From Chlorobiota bacterium (GTDB lineage Bacteria; Bacteroidota; Bacteroidia; Bacteroidales; F082): a stretch of 49,053 nt of DNA. The first letter of the stretch is position 1, and every line of letters starts with the position of its first letter. The translations under genes were made by a program, and so were the position numbers. The notes under the pieces are model-generated. The model searched no databases, was not told the DNA's origin, and worked only from the letters and a program-made list of their open reading frames with translations. The DNA lies in NCBI GenBank assembly GCA_013151215.1, contig JAADIS010000015.1, positions 1 through 49,053 of the forward strand, given 5' to 3'. Below are positions 35,977 through 44,462 of the stretch, one piece after another.

Positions 35977-36732
35977 TTAGAAACTATAAATTATTTTTAT
36001 AAAATCGGCGGCGACAAGCGATGCCCCGCCTATGAGACCGCCATCGACATCGGCTTGCGAGAACAGTTCCTTTGCATTGTTGGCATTGCAACTACCACCA
36101 TATAATACTGTTGTTTTGCCGGCAGTTTCCGCATCATATTTTTTTTCTATAAGTCCTCTTATGAACTTATGCATTTCCTGTGCTTGTTCAGGGCTGGCGG
36201 TTTTTCCGGTCCCGATGGCCCAAACAGGCTCATAAGCAATTACAATATTCGAGAACTCATCTTTATTCAGTTTGAAAACCGAATTAACCAACTGAGACTC
36301 AACTATATTGAAATGGTTTCCCGATTCCCTGTCCTTAAGGACCTCGCCGATACAGAATATCGGCTTGATGCTGTTATCAAGCAGTCGCTCGGTCTTCCGC
36401 AAAAGGAGGTCATCGGTCTCCCCAAAATATTTACGCCTTTCGCTATGGCCTATTATACAATAAGGAATATCCATTGAAGCGAGCATTGCTGCGGATATCT
36501 CACCTGTATAAGCACCGCTTTCATGCTCGCTCACATTTTGTGCAGCGGTTCGTATCTGCGATTCCTCGGCATAATCGCCGGCCATTTCCAGAAATACGGA
36601 AGGAACACAGACTATCACTTCGCAGTCAGGTTCGCGATCGTCAATTTCATTTGCCACTGCACTTATCAAATCTTCGGCCTCATGGAACAACTTGTTCATT
36701 TTCCAGTTTCCGGCAACAATTTTTTGTCTCAT
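35977..36732 (-). CDS. tpiA: Triose-phosphate isomerase
   Basis: 251 residues, normal length. Interconverts glyceraldehyde-3-phosphate and dihydroxyacetone phosphate. Active-site residues are in place: Lys11 in A-G-N-W-K-M-N-K, His96 in I-I-G-H-S-E-R-R and Glu168 in A-Y-E-P-V-W-A-I-G-T-G, and the phosphate-binding Y-G-G-S near residue 211 and G-L-I-G-G-A-S-L at the end. First gene of the tpiA-prmA-1495aa operon; its promoter element is at 36755-36762. Confidence 0.97.
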   Translation of the reverse strand: MRQKIVAGNWKMNKLFHEAEDLISAVANEIDDREPDCEVIVCVPSVFLEMAGDYAEESQIRTAAQNVSEHESGAYTGEISAAMLASMDIPYCIIGHSERRKYFGETDDLLLRKTERLLDNSIKPIFCIGEVLKDRESGNHFNIVESQLVNSVFKLNKDEFSNIVIAYEPVWAIGTGKTASPEQAQEMHKFIRGLIEKKYDAETAGKTTVLYGGSCNANNAKELFSQADVDGGLIGGASLVAADFIKIIYSF

Positions 36733-36754
36733 ATTATCATCGATTATTTTTTAG

Positions 36755-36762
36755 CAAAAATA
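36755..36762 (-). promoter_or_regulatory. Bacteroidota -7 promoter element for the tpiA operon
   Basis: The minus strand reads TATTTTTG, matching TAnnTTTG, 22 bases before the tpiA ATG. Confidence 0.55.
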
Positions 36763-36850
36763 ACATTCTATTCGTATAAAAATTATTTGGGCTGTCCTTT
36801 GTTTAATTCAGTCGCGAAACACATGTCGATATCATCGGGAAAACACAGGC

Positions 36851-37812
36851 TCACCTGTTTAAAACGATTGATATCCAAAACAAATCTGACAATCGGCAAA
36901 AATGGGGCTTTTCGAACTTTAGAATAACCAATTGTTTTAAAGATTTATACCTCTCCCCACTTAAATTAAACTCTCCACTTTCCGCAATTTTAGATTTTTC
37001 AACAGCATGGGCTATATTTGAATCAGCCACGAATGCACGAATAGTTTCGTCTTCCATTCGTGCATTCGTGGCATTCTTAAACTCTTTCAATACTTCAATA
37101 GCATCGCCCAACTGTCCACCTTTTATCTCGTTACGTTGTGCCCCAAGGTTGTAACCGTCATTTTCTATTTTTACAAAAAGGATTTTGTTGGTCTTTTTTG
37201 TAATTGCTTTATCCATTAACAGAATGGAAGTTTTTACACCCGAATAGGGATTAAAAACACCTGCGGGCAAACTAACTACTGCATACATATAATTCTCAAC
37301 CAACATTTTACGCAACTCTTTGTATGCTTTTCCGCTTTGGAAGATAATACCTTCGGGTCCGAAAATCCGTGCAGATAAAGGTTTACCAAACTCAAACGCG
37401 CCATATCAGGCGAGATATCGTAACCAATAAAGTTTTTAATCAGTTTTTTACGCTCGTCAGGTGTAAGCTGGTTATTGTTCTTTTCCTTAATTCGCTTCAA
37501 AGCAGAAATCAAAAAACCTGCTGTTCCGCAAGCCGGGTCAAGAATTGTATCTGTTTTGCTTGGGTCAACGGCTTTTACCAAAAAATCAATAATATGGCGT
37601 GGTGTTCTAAACTGCCCTGCATCACCTTGGCTTCACATTACCGAAAGCAGATACTCAAAAGCATCTCCCAGTTTCTCGCTGTGGGTATATTCAAATTCGC
37701 CTATTGTTTTTAAAAACAGTTTTAATGTTTCTGGGTCGCGCTAAGGTAAATAGGCATTCTTAAAAATATCCCTGCAATCGTCTATTCTTTTTCTTGTTGT
37801 ATTATCTAACAT
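36851..37812 (-). pseudogene. hsdM remnant, type I restriction-modification N6-adenine methylase
   Basis: Starts with an intact N-terminus (M-L-D-N-T-T-R-K-R-I-D-D-C-R-D-I) at 37812, then an internal deletion runs into R-D-P-E-T-L-K-L-F. A TGA stop follows in S-V-M-stop-S-Q-G-D-A-G-Q-F, where a Gly codon is expected. The SAM motif D-P-A-C-G-T-A-G-F-L is kept, but after H-G-F-S-D-P a second, out-of-frame deletion removes the catalytic N-P-P-F region and joins the gene to E-G-I-I-F-Q-S-G-K-A-Y-K-E-L-R. The C-terminus stops matching at about 36940. With at least three lesions it cannot make a functional methylase. HsdS is absent. Confidence 0.85.
37026..37072. repeat. Perfect 17-bp inverted repeat inside the hsdM remnant
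   Basis: GCCACGAATGCACGAAT (37026-37042) and ATTCGTGCATTCGTGGC (37056-37072) are exact reverse complements with a 13-base loop. Each arm is itself built from two CACGAAT-like halves. The repeat lies in frame within hsdM and codes for residues around A-T-N-A-R-M-E-D-E-T-I-R-A-F-V-A. Confidence 0.85.
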
Positions 37813-38214
37813 TTAATTTTTGTTTTCTTTTTTAATTACTTGCCACGCCCCTGTTTTATCTGAACCTATTCTTTTTATATAGTTACAAAATATTCGCAGT
37901 TGGCAAAGAAATCAAAAAGTTTAAAAAACCCTTTTCGTGCTGAATAATTTCATCTTCGTCTAATTCATTTTTATGCTTAAATTCAAAAGTATGCTTTCTT
38001 GTTCCTCTACCTTTTATCTGAACAAAATCAGCAGGACTGAAAATTGGTCTTGCCATGCAAAGATTTAATAAATCCGGGCAATCGTAACCTGTTGTCATCA
38101 TTCCAACGGTAACGCAAATTCTTGTTTTGCTCGATTTATAAGCCTCTAACCAATTTGTTTCAATATTTTCTTGTAGCAGATTTATCATCTCGGTTCGTCT
38201 TTTCAGCTTGCCCC
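37813..38214 (-). pseudogene. hsdR remnant, type I restriction enzyme helicase subunit
   Basis: A fragment of the C-terminal half of the helicase subunit: V-T-V-G-M-M-T-T-G-Y-D-C-P-D-L-L-N-L then R-P-I-F-S-P-A-D-F-V-Q-I-K-G-R-G-T-R-K-H-T-F, the EcoEI-type HsdR helicase motifs. A frameshift in a T/A run at about 37920 separates it from the continuing K-L-F-D-F-F-A-N-C-E-Y-F, then a stop. A last piece ending W-Q-V-I-K-K-E-N-K-N lies directly before the hsdM ATG and appears to be the original C-terminus. Nuclease domain and Walker motifs are missing. Upstream it stops at about 38214. Confidence 0.8.
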
Positions 38215-38256
38215 TAACGGTTTATGGGCAAACAATCAGTAAACCCTGAAACTATA

Positions 38257-39684
38257 TCAGTTTTTGGCAATCCTAAAGCCAACTTCATATTTATAGAATG
38301 TATTTTCCGGGAGGCCCCAATATCTGTCGGCAACCCGGCAATCTGCTGCCTGTACAAAGAAAGAGCCTCCCCGCAAAACCCTATATATGCCTTCGGCTGC
38401 TCCCGGTGGATCTGTGTCCGGACTGTTTTGATAGTAATTATAGTCGAACCAGTCGTTGCACCATTCCCTAACGTTTCCGCTCATATCGTAAATCCCAAGC
38501 TCATTGGCGTTTTTGCCTCCGATATCGTGGTTTTCTTGCTGGGAGTTGTCGGAGAACCAGCCTACGGAGTTGATATTGTTCCCCCCGCTATATTTATAGC
38601 CGTTGCTCATATTTCCTCCCCTGGCCGCATACTCCCATTCCGCCTCGGTTGGAAGCCTGCCTCCTGCCCAGTCGCAGAAAGCGTTTGCGCCATACCATGT
38701 AATAAAAATAGCAGCCCTCTGTTCTGTCCCGGCAACTGCATTGAAAGTGCTGCCGTCATGTTTCACCTGACAGCTATCGCTATCTATATGAAGGTATTTC
38801 TCACCGTTCAAGGTACCATCGGCAGCAGCACCTACGCTGTTTAAGAATTGTGCAAACTGATCATTCGTGATTTCGTATCTTGAAATATTGAATGAGCTGA
38901 GAGTAACGAAGTGGCTCGGGTTTTCATCATCCTCGCAATCCCCGCCCTGGTCGCCGGTACAGCCCATCTCGAAAGTACCTCCGCTTATGCTTATATATTC
39001 AATCGCCAACATTGAGTTTACGGTAATAGTCTTTGTAGTTGAACTGGTATTGCCCTCTGGGTCCTTAACTTCCATTTTTGGATTATAACTTCCTTCAGCG
39101 GTAAAGGAATAAGTTTCTATTTTATTCACACTCCAGTCGGTATCCCACAAATTATCACCATTATAATCCCACCTTACCATCAAGTCGCTACCGGGACTCT
39201 CATTGTCGCTTACCCCTGAGGCATCGAAAACGAAATCCGTCCCAACGCTTCCTCCTGGAGGCGTAACGGTAAATACTGCTGTTGGGTAGCCCGGGCCGCT
39301 TCCCCCGCCGCCAGTACCAACTGTCAAGTTTCTGGATGCCCAGCCAAAGAAGCCGTAGGAATCCTCAACTTGCAGGCCTACAGTATAATATCCGTCGGAA
39401 CTATATTGATGCGACTGTGTTTTAGAGGTTTGCCAGTCAGTATCCCAAACGCCGTCGTTTTCAAAATCCCATCGCATTTTAATGTTGGCATCGCCACCAA
39501 AACCATCAACGGTCCCCGATGCGTCGAACACAAAAGTCGTAGATGTGGTTCCAGAACTGGGCAGGACAACAAAGGCTACAGTTGGTGGTTTGTTCGATGT
39601 AGTTGTTTTATTACAAGAAATATAAAATAGCATGAGACCTCCTAGAAATAAAGAAAAGCCCACAAATCCGGTAATTTTAGTCAT
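38257..39684 (-). CDS. Lipoprotein with PKD-like domains and a C-terminal FGE-sulfatase (SUMF1) domain
   Basis: 475 residues from the ATG at 39684, which gives a lipoprotein signal (L-F-Y-I-S-C, Cys17); an ATG at 39711 lies too close to the promoter element. Two PKD/Ig-like repeats follow, each with W-D-F/Y-x-x-D-x-x-W-D-T-D-W and a Y-S/T-F-x-x-x-G-Y/S strand. Residues ~215-475 form the FGE-sulfatase domain with G-G-T-F-E-M-G, R-Y-E-I-T-N-D-Q-F, R-L-P-T-E-A-E-W-E-Y-A-A-R-G-G, D-M-S-G-N-V-R-E-W and R-V-L-R-G-G-S-F. Such domains occur in many non-FGE surface lipoproteins of Bacteroidota, so a real formylglycine-generating role is unlikely. Outer-membrane anchored. Confidence 0.88.
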   Translation of the reverse strand: MTKITGFVGFSLFLGGLMLFYISCNKTTTSNKPPTVAFVVLPSSGTTSTTFVFDASGTVDGFGGDANIKMRWDFENDGVWDTDWQTSKTQSHQYSSDGYYTVGLQVEDSYGFFGWASRNLTVGTGGGGSGPGYPTAVFTVTPPGGSVGTDFVFDASGVSDNESPGSDLMVRWDYNGDNLWDTDWSVNKIETYSFTAEGSYNPKMEVKDPEGNTSSTTKTITVNSMLAIEYISISGGTFEMGCTGDQGGDCEDDENPSHFVTLSSFNISRYEITNDQFAQFLNSVGAAADGTLNGEKYLHIDSDSCQVKHDGSTFNAVAGTEQRAAIFITWYGANAFCDWAGGRLPTEAEWEYAARGGNMSNGYKYSGGNNINSVGWFSDNSQQENHDIGGKNANELGIYDMSGNVREWCNDWFDYNYYQNSPDTDPPGAAEGIYRVLRGGSFFVQAADCRVADRYWGLPENTFYKYEVGFRIAKN

Positions 39685-39712
39685 TTGGTATAAAATATTT
39701 GTTATGAGCATT

Positions 39713-39720
39713 CAAAAATA
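39713..39720 (-). promoter_or_regulatory. Bacteroidota -7 promoter element for the SUMF1 lipoprotein gene
   Basis: The minus strand reads TATTTTTG, matching TAnnTTTG, 28 bases before the ATG at 39684; this decides against the upstream ATG at 39711, which would start before or at the transcription start. Confidence 0.5.
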
Positions 39721-39944
39721 AAGCTTAATCCGTATAAAAACAATATTTATAAATAATAGTATCAACATCGGAAAGCTGAAAACTTGGGGGTTGTCGTAAA
39801 ACTCACATCACAAGATTATCCGTTGAATTTTTCTTATGCGCAAAGGCCTGTTCTTAACTTCTTTGTGGAAACTGGATTGTGGATTTCGCAATAATAAAAA
39901 AACCATTTATATTTTTTTGTTATTTTGCCATTAAATAAAAAGAA

Positions 39945-41135
39945 ATGCAATTAACGAATAGACAATTGTTCCGACAAAACCTGGCAGTTCCTGCCGATAT
40001 TCCCGAAGCTATTGAAATTGAGAGTGCCGAGGGGATCTTCCTGACCTCTGTCGATGGCCAAAAATATATTGATCTGGTCTCGGGGGTTTCTGTCAGCAAT
40101 GTCGGGCACCGGCATCCCGCCGTCGTCAAAGCCATCAAGGAGCAATTGGATAAGTATATGCACCTAATGGTTTACGGGAAATATATACAATCGCCACAAG
40201 TACGCCTTGCCGGGCTTCTCTCATCCGTCTTACCTGAGAAGCTGGATTCCGTTTTCCTTGTAAACTCCGGAAGCGAGGCCATAGAAGGTGCGCTAAAACT
40301 AGCAAAACGAATCAGCGGCAGGAGCGAAATCATGGCTTTTAAAAAGTCGTATCACGGTAGTACTCACGGGGCTTTGAGCATTTTGGGCGACGAGAGGATG
40401 AAATCGGCTTACCGCCCTTTGCTTCCCAATGTCAAGCTCTTGGAATACAATAATTTAGACGATTTGGACAAAATCAACGCAGATACGGCATCTGTTGTGG
40501 TCGAAGCCATTCAGGCCGAGGCCGGGATTATAATTCCCTCTCAGGATTTTATGCATAAACTGAACGTGAAATGCCATGAAAACAAATGCCTGCTGATTGT
40601 TGACGAGGTGCAAATGGGCTTTGGAAGAACAGGTAAAATGTTTGGGTTTGAGCATTTTGACATTGAGCCGGATATAGTTTGCTTCGCCAAGGGCCTTGGA
40701 GGTGGAATGCCCATAGGCGCCTTTGTGTCCTCAAAGGAAAATATGAACTTGCTTACTTTCAATCCTGCCCTGGGGCATATTACAACATTTGGGGGGCATC
40801 CCGTAAGCAGTGCTTCTGCATTGGCCAGTTTAAAACTGATATTGGATGAGGGTTTACACAAAAAATCAAATGACAAAGGCCTGTTGATTGCCTCCGGTCT
40901 GGAAAAGCATCCCAAAATAAAAACCATCAGGAGGATAGGCTTGATGCTGGGCGTTGAGTTGAAGAGTGATTTTTCAGCTGCTCGCATGGTGAAAATATTA
41001 CAGGGGCACCACCTGATAGTGGATCAGTTTTTATTCAACGAGAGTAGTTTTCGAATTGCGCCGCCCCTAACAATTACAGAGGATGAGATTAGGGTGGTTA
41101 TTGAAATGCTGAATGCATGCCTCGATGATTTATAA
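39945..41135 (+). CDS. Class III PLP-dependent aminotransferase
   Basis: 396 residues. The fold-type I class III signature is complete: G-S-E-A-I-E-G-A-L-K-L-A (about 109-120), Y-H-G-S-T-H-G (136-142), Asp220 in L-I-V-D-E-V-Q-M-G-F-G-R-T-G, and the Schiff-base lysine Lys249 in C-F-A-K-G-L-G-G-G-M-P-I-G-A. This places it with the acetylornithine / ornithine / 4-aminobutyrate aminotransferases. Which substrate cannot be decided, and no arginine-pathway genes are nearby. The intergenic region before it (39721-39944) shows only a partial -7 element. Confidence 0.9.
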   Translation: MQLTNRQLFRQNLAVPADIPEAIEIESAEGIFLTSVDGQKYIDLVSGVSVSNVGHRHPAVVKAIKEQLDKYMHLMVYGKYIQSPQVRLAGLLSSVLPEKLDSVFLVNSGSEAIEGALKLAKRISGRSEIMAFKKSYHGSTHGALSILGDERMKSAYRPLLPNVKLLEYNNLDDLDKINADTASVVVEAIQAEAGIIIPSQDFMHKLNVKCHENKCLLIVDEVQMGFGRTGKMFGFEHFDIEPDIVCFAKGLGGGMPIGAFVSSKENMNLLTFNPALGHITTFGGHPVSSASALASLKLILDEGLHKKSNDKGLLIASGLEKHPKIKTIRRIGLMLGVELKSDFSAARMVKILQGHHLIVDQFLFNESSFRIAPPLTITEDEIRVVIEMLNACLDDL

Positions 41136-41215
41136 TACTGTACATTAAATATATAAGATATTATATCAATAAATTAATTTAGATATTTCTCAGCTTAAAT
41201 CTTAGTCTTTACACC

Positions 41216-41893
41216 ATGACGGTCTTTAGTTTACCCGATGAAAATATATTTCCCGACCCTTCCCTGGCAGATGCCGACGGCTTACTTGCAGTGGGTGGCG
41301 ATCTAAGTTCCGATAGGTTGATAAATGCCTATCGAAATGGTATTTTCCCATGGTATTCCGAGAACAATCCAATCATCTGGTGGTCGCCAAACCCGAGAAT
41401 GGTTCTTTTCCCCAAGTATTTCAAAAGAACGAAAAATCTCCGTAAGCTTATCGACAAGGAAGTTTTCGAAATTAAATTCGACAATGATTTTAGTGGTGTT
41501 ATCCGCGAATGCGCAAGAATTTATCGCGGCAATAGCGATGGCACATGGATAGTTGACGATATTATACGGGCCTATACAAAACTTCATGATCTTGGAATTG
41601 CCCATTCGGTCGAGACCTATAAAAACGGTGTGCTTGTTGGGGGTTTGTACGGCCTTGCAATCGGTAAGGCATTTTTTGGGGAGTCGATGTTCCACAAGGT
41701 TGACAACGCCTCAAAAGTAGCTCTTTGGCATCTGGTGGACAGGCTATTGGAATGGGACTTCGATTTAATTGATGCCCAGCAGGAGACAGATCACCTAAAA
41801 AATATGGGTGCAGTTGCCATCGGGAGGGAAAAATTTTTAACTTTACTCAAAATTGCTATTGCCAAAGAGCAGCTAATTAAAAAATGGAATTAA
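41216..41893 (+). CDS. aat: Leucyl/phenylalanyl-tRNA--protein transferase
   Basis: 225 residues. Adds Leu or Phe from aminoacyl-tRNA to N-terminal Lys or Arg of proteins, marking them for ClpS-ClpA-type degradation (bacterial N-end rule). The family motifs are present: F-P-D-P-S-L-A-D-A-D-G-L-L-A-V-G-G-D-L near the N-terminus, Y-R-N-G-I-F-P-W-Y-S, I-I-W-W-S-P-N-P-R-M-V-L, G-I-A-H-S-V-E-T-Y (about residue 128) and G-E-S-M-F-H. First gene of an aat-guaD-cobB group, three bases before guaD. Confidence 0.96.
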   Translation: MTVFSLPDENIFPDPSLADADGLLAVGGDLSSDRLINAYRNGIFPWYSENNPIIWWSPNPRMVLFPKYFKRTKNLRKLIDKEVFEIKFDNDFSGVIRECARIYRGNSDGTWIVDDIIRAYTKLHDLGIAHSVETYKNGVLVGGLYGLAIGKAFFGESMFHKVDNASKVALWHLVDRLLEWDFDLIDAQQETDHLKNMGAVAIGREKFLTLLKIAIAKEQLIKKWN

Positions 41894-41896
41894 GAA

Positions 41897-42370
41897 ATGG
41901 AAAAGAATAAGGAGTTTATGGATCTGGCAATCGAATTGGCGGGAAAAAATATAGACAATCGGGACGGCGGGCCTTTCGGGGCCGTGGTCGTCAAAAATGG
42001 CGAAGTAATAGGCAAAGGGTGCAATCATGTTACCACGAATAACGACCCTACAGCCCATGCCGAGGTCGTTGCCATTAGGGATGCTTGTAATAACCTGAAT
42101 ACCTATGAGTTGGAAGGATGCGAAATTTATGCAAGCTGCGAGCCATGCCCCATGTGCCTCGGAGCCATTTATTGGAGCAGGATAGGAAAACTGTTTTATG
42201 CCGCGACAAAGGATGACGCTGCAAAAGCCGATTTCGACGATTCCTTTATTTATAAGGAGTTCTGCCTTCCTAAAGATGAAAGGTCAATCCCGTCGGTACA
42301 GTTGATGCGCGATAAATCGATAAAAGTCTTCGACAAGTGGATTGAATCCGAAAGCAAAATACCCTATTAA
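41897..42370 (+). CDS. guaD: Guanine deaminase-type nucleoside/nucleobase deaminase
   Basis: 157 residues, very close in length and pattern to Bacillus GuaD. Converts guanine to xanthine. Zinc site: His54 and the catalytic Glu56 in A-H-A-E-V, Cys84 and Cys87 in C-E-P-C-P-M-C-L-G-A-I-Y-W. The C-terminus D-D-S-F-I-Y-K-E plus E-R-S-I-P is shared with GuaD and not with TadA. Sits between aat (3-base gap) and cobB (20-base gap). Confidence 0.92.
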   Translation: MEKNKEFMDLAIELAGKNIDNRDGGPFGAVVVKNGEVIGKGCNHVTTNNDPTAHAEVVAIRDACNNLNTYELEGCEIYASCEPCPMCLGAIYWSRIGKLFYAATKDDAAKADFDDSFIYKEFCLPKDERSIPSVQLMRDKSIKVFDKWIESESKIPY

Positions 42371-42390
42371 CATTAAACCCCTTCAGCTAT

Positions 42391-43131
42391 ATGCCGATAA
42401 GATCCGCCATAGAAATAATAAGGAATTCACATTATTGCATTGCTTTTACGGGTGCAGGCATTTCCGTTGAAAGCGGGATACCCCCCTTTAGGGGAGATAG
42501 CGGCTTATGGAGCAAGTACGATCCTATTGTACTGGACATCAACTATTTCAAGAATAACCCAAAAGAAAGTTGGGCAGTGATAAAAGAGATATTTTATGAC
42601 TTTTTCGGGAAGGCCAAGCCGAATCCTGCCCATGACGGCCTGGCAAAAATGGAGGCAAAGGGTATATTGAAGTCGGTTATAACACAGAACATCGACAATC
42701 TCCACCAGGAAGCCGGAAGCAAGGCCGTCTGGGAATTTCATGGCAACTCACATAGCCTGGAATGTACGGGCTGCGGCAGGAAATATGCTATCCATCAACT
42801 GAGTTTTGATGTTTTGCCCGTATTATGTCCTGAATGCAAGCAACTTATAAAACCTGATTTTGTTTTCTTCGGTGAAGGTATTCCGCCATTGGCCTATCAG
42901 ATGTCGATGGAAGAAGCATCCAAAGCCGATTGCGTCATCGTTATAGGCACAACGGGCGAAATTATGCCCGCATCCTATATCCCGCACCTGGCCAAGGAAG
43001 GAGGGGCTAAGGTTATAGAGATAAACCCTGAGGAATCACGTTTCACGAATAGCATAACCGATGTTTATATAAACGAGAAAGCAAGCAGCGCTATGAAAAA
43101 AATTGTTGATGAGTTGAAATTGCAGGAATAG
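42391..43131 (+). CDS. cobB: NAD-dependent protein deacylase (sirtuin)
   Basis: 246 residues. The Rossmann motif G-A-G-I-S-V-E-S-G-I-P-P-F-R-G (21-35), T-Q-N-I-D-N-L-H (98-105) and the catalytic His117 in F-H-G-N are intact. The zinc ribbon has Cys125, Cys128, Cys146 and Cys149. Removes acyl groups from lysines with NAD. The Tyr and Arg that mark class III desuccinylases are not obvious at the expected positions, so deacetylase activity is the first guess. Cytoplasmic; ends 67 bases before the DUF3127 gene, which has its own promoter. Confidence 0.93.
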   Translation: MPIRSAIEIIRNSHYCIAFTGAGISVESGIPPFRGDSGLWSKYDPIVLDINYFKNNPKESWAVIKEIFYDFFGKAKPNPAHDGLAKMEAKGILKSVITQNIDNLHQEAGSKAVWEFHGNSHSLECTGCGRKYAIHQLSFDVLPVLCPECKQLIKPDFVFFGEGIPPLAYQMSMEEASKADCVIVIGTTGEIMPASYIPHLAKEGGAKVIEINPEESRFTNSITDVYINEKASSAMKKIVDELKLQE

Positions 43132-43168
43132 AAATCAGCTAATTTCTTCCTCTCATGAGAAAATGAAT

Positions 43169-43176
43169 TACTTTTG
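43169..43176 (+). promoter_or_regulatory. Bacteroidota -7 promoter element for the DUF3127 gene
   Basis: TACTTTTG, exact match to TAnnTTTG, 22 bases before the ATG at 43199. Confidence 0.6.
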
Positions 43177-43198
43177 CAAAAAATAAAAAATATAAGAA

Positions 43199-43549
43199 AT
43201 GAGTTGTGAACTAACTGGAAAATTAATAGAAAAGCTACAGCTGGTTACCGGGGAATCAAGAAATGGTAAATGGCAAAAACAGGAGTTCGTTATAGAGACC
43301 TACGATCAATATCCCAAAAAGATCTGTGTTGGCCTTTGGGGCGATAAAGTCTCTATGATAGGGAATTTTGCCGTAGGCGATAAATTGAAGTTGAGCATAA
43401 ACATCGAGTCGCGCGAATACAACGGTAAATATTTTACTAATGTAACGGCCTGGCGCATAGAAAAAGAAGCCGACGAAGGTATGAGCCTACCCCCTGCCGA
43501 CGAGCTGCCCCCGGATATCAGCGAGGCCGAGGATGATTTACCTTTTTAA
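43199..43549 (+). CDS. DUF3127 protein with an SSB-like acidic C-terminal tip
   Basis: 116 residues. The first ~90 follow DUF3127 (E-L-T-G-K-L-I-E-K-L, W-Q-K-Q-E-F-V-I-E-T, F-A-V-G-D-K-L-K-L-S-I-N-I-E-S-R-E-Y-N-G-K-Y-F-T-N-V-T-A-W), a strand pattern consistent with an OB-fold. The tail is proline and acid-rich and ends E-A-E-D-D-L-P-F, very like the D-D-D-I-P-F tip by which single-stranded DNA-binding protein recruits DNA-repair partners. A ssDNA or RNA-binding role is a plausible inference, not shown. Its stop abuts the ATG of the EamA transporter gene. Confidence 0.85.
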   Translation: MSCELTGKLIEKLQLVTGESRNGKWQKQEFVIETYDQYPKKICVGLWGDKVSMIGNFAVGDKLKLSINIESREYNGKYFTNVTAWRIEKEADEGMSLPPADELPPDISEAEDDLPF

Positions 43550-44443
43550 ATGAGCAAAAGAATAATTGCGCATCTGGCAGTTTTTGGAGCCAATCTCATT
43601 TACGGACTTAACTACGTGATTGCCAAGAATATAATGCCCGATTTCCTACAGCCAAGAGTAATAATTCTTTTAAGGGTTGTTGGTGCCTCAATTATTTTTT
43701 GGGTTGTCTCATCATTCCTCAGGAAAGAAAAGATAGATAAAAAAGACATTCCGCGCTTGATGCTGTGCGCCCTCTTCGGCATTGCCATAAACCAGATAAT
43801 GTTCTTTGAAGGATTAAACCTTAGCACGCCTATCAACGCAAGCATCATAATGGTTGGAACGCCGATTCTGGTGCTCGTTCTGTCCCACTTCCTCATCAAT
43901 GATAAGATATCGCCTCAAAAAATAGTAGGTATCGCCCTTGGCGCAAGCGGGGCCGGATACCTTATTCTTCATCAGGGAAATATATCTTTTAACAGTTCCA
44001 GCTTCGTTGGGAATCTGTTCATCTTGATCAATGCTGCCTCCTATGCTACTTTTCTGGTGATTGTTAAGCCTTTAATGAAAAAATATAGCGCACTTACAAT
44101 AATGAAGTGGGTTTTCTTGTTCGGGACTATATTTGTGATCCCATTCTCGGCAAGACTGACAATGGAGGCCAATTTTGCTGCCATACCTTTCAATATATGG
44201 CTGTCGATAGCTTATGTCATCATATTTACAACGGTTCTCGCATATTTTTTAAACAATTTCTCCCTCAAGACCGTTAGTCCCACCGTGAACAGCGCCTATA
44301 TTTATATTCAGCCCTTTTTGGCTTCCTTAGTTGCCTTGAGCGTCCATAAGGATCAACTGACATGGACAAAAATAGTTGCGGCAATTTTAATATTTTTGGG
44401 GGTCTATTTTGCTAGCTTGAAAAAAGCACCAATAAAAGTATGA
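43550..44443 (+). CDS. EamA/DMT-family transporter
   Basis: 297 residues with ten hydrophobic segments in two homologous halves, the EamA layout. Each half shows typical residues (N-L-I-Y-G-L-N-Y-V in helix 1, G-T-P-I-L-V-L-V-L-S in helix 4, A-Y-I-Y-I-Q-P-F-L-A in the second half). Members export amino acids, nucleosides or related metabolites. The start follows the DUF3127 stop with no gap, and kdsA follows after 19 bases, so the three are probably one transcript. Confidence 0.88.
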   Translation: MSKRIIAHLAVFGANLIYGLNYVIAKNIMPDFLQPRVIILLRVVGASIIFWVVSSFLRKEKIDKKDIPRLMLCALFGIAINQIMFFEGLNLSTPINASIIMVGTPILVLVLSHFLINDKISPQKIVGIALGASGAGYLILHQGNISFNSSSFVGNLFILINAASYATFLVIVKPLMKKYSALTIMKWVFLFGTIFVIPFSARLTMEANFAAIPFNIWLSIAYVIIFTTVLAYFLNNFSLKTVSPTVNSAYIYIQPFLASLVALSVHKDQLTWTKIVAAILIFLGVYFASLKKAPIKV

Positions 44444-44462
44444 ATTTATCGTTTATAATATT

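Noticed and set aside
38224-38844. 206-residue plus-strand frame opposite the SUMF1 lipoprotein
   Set aside because: The minus strand encodes clear FGE-sulfatase motifs here.
38257-39684. True formylglycine-generating enzyme
   Set aside because: The domain fits, but lipoprotein anchoring, PKD repeats and absence of a sulfatase partner in the window make a surface-binding role more likely.
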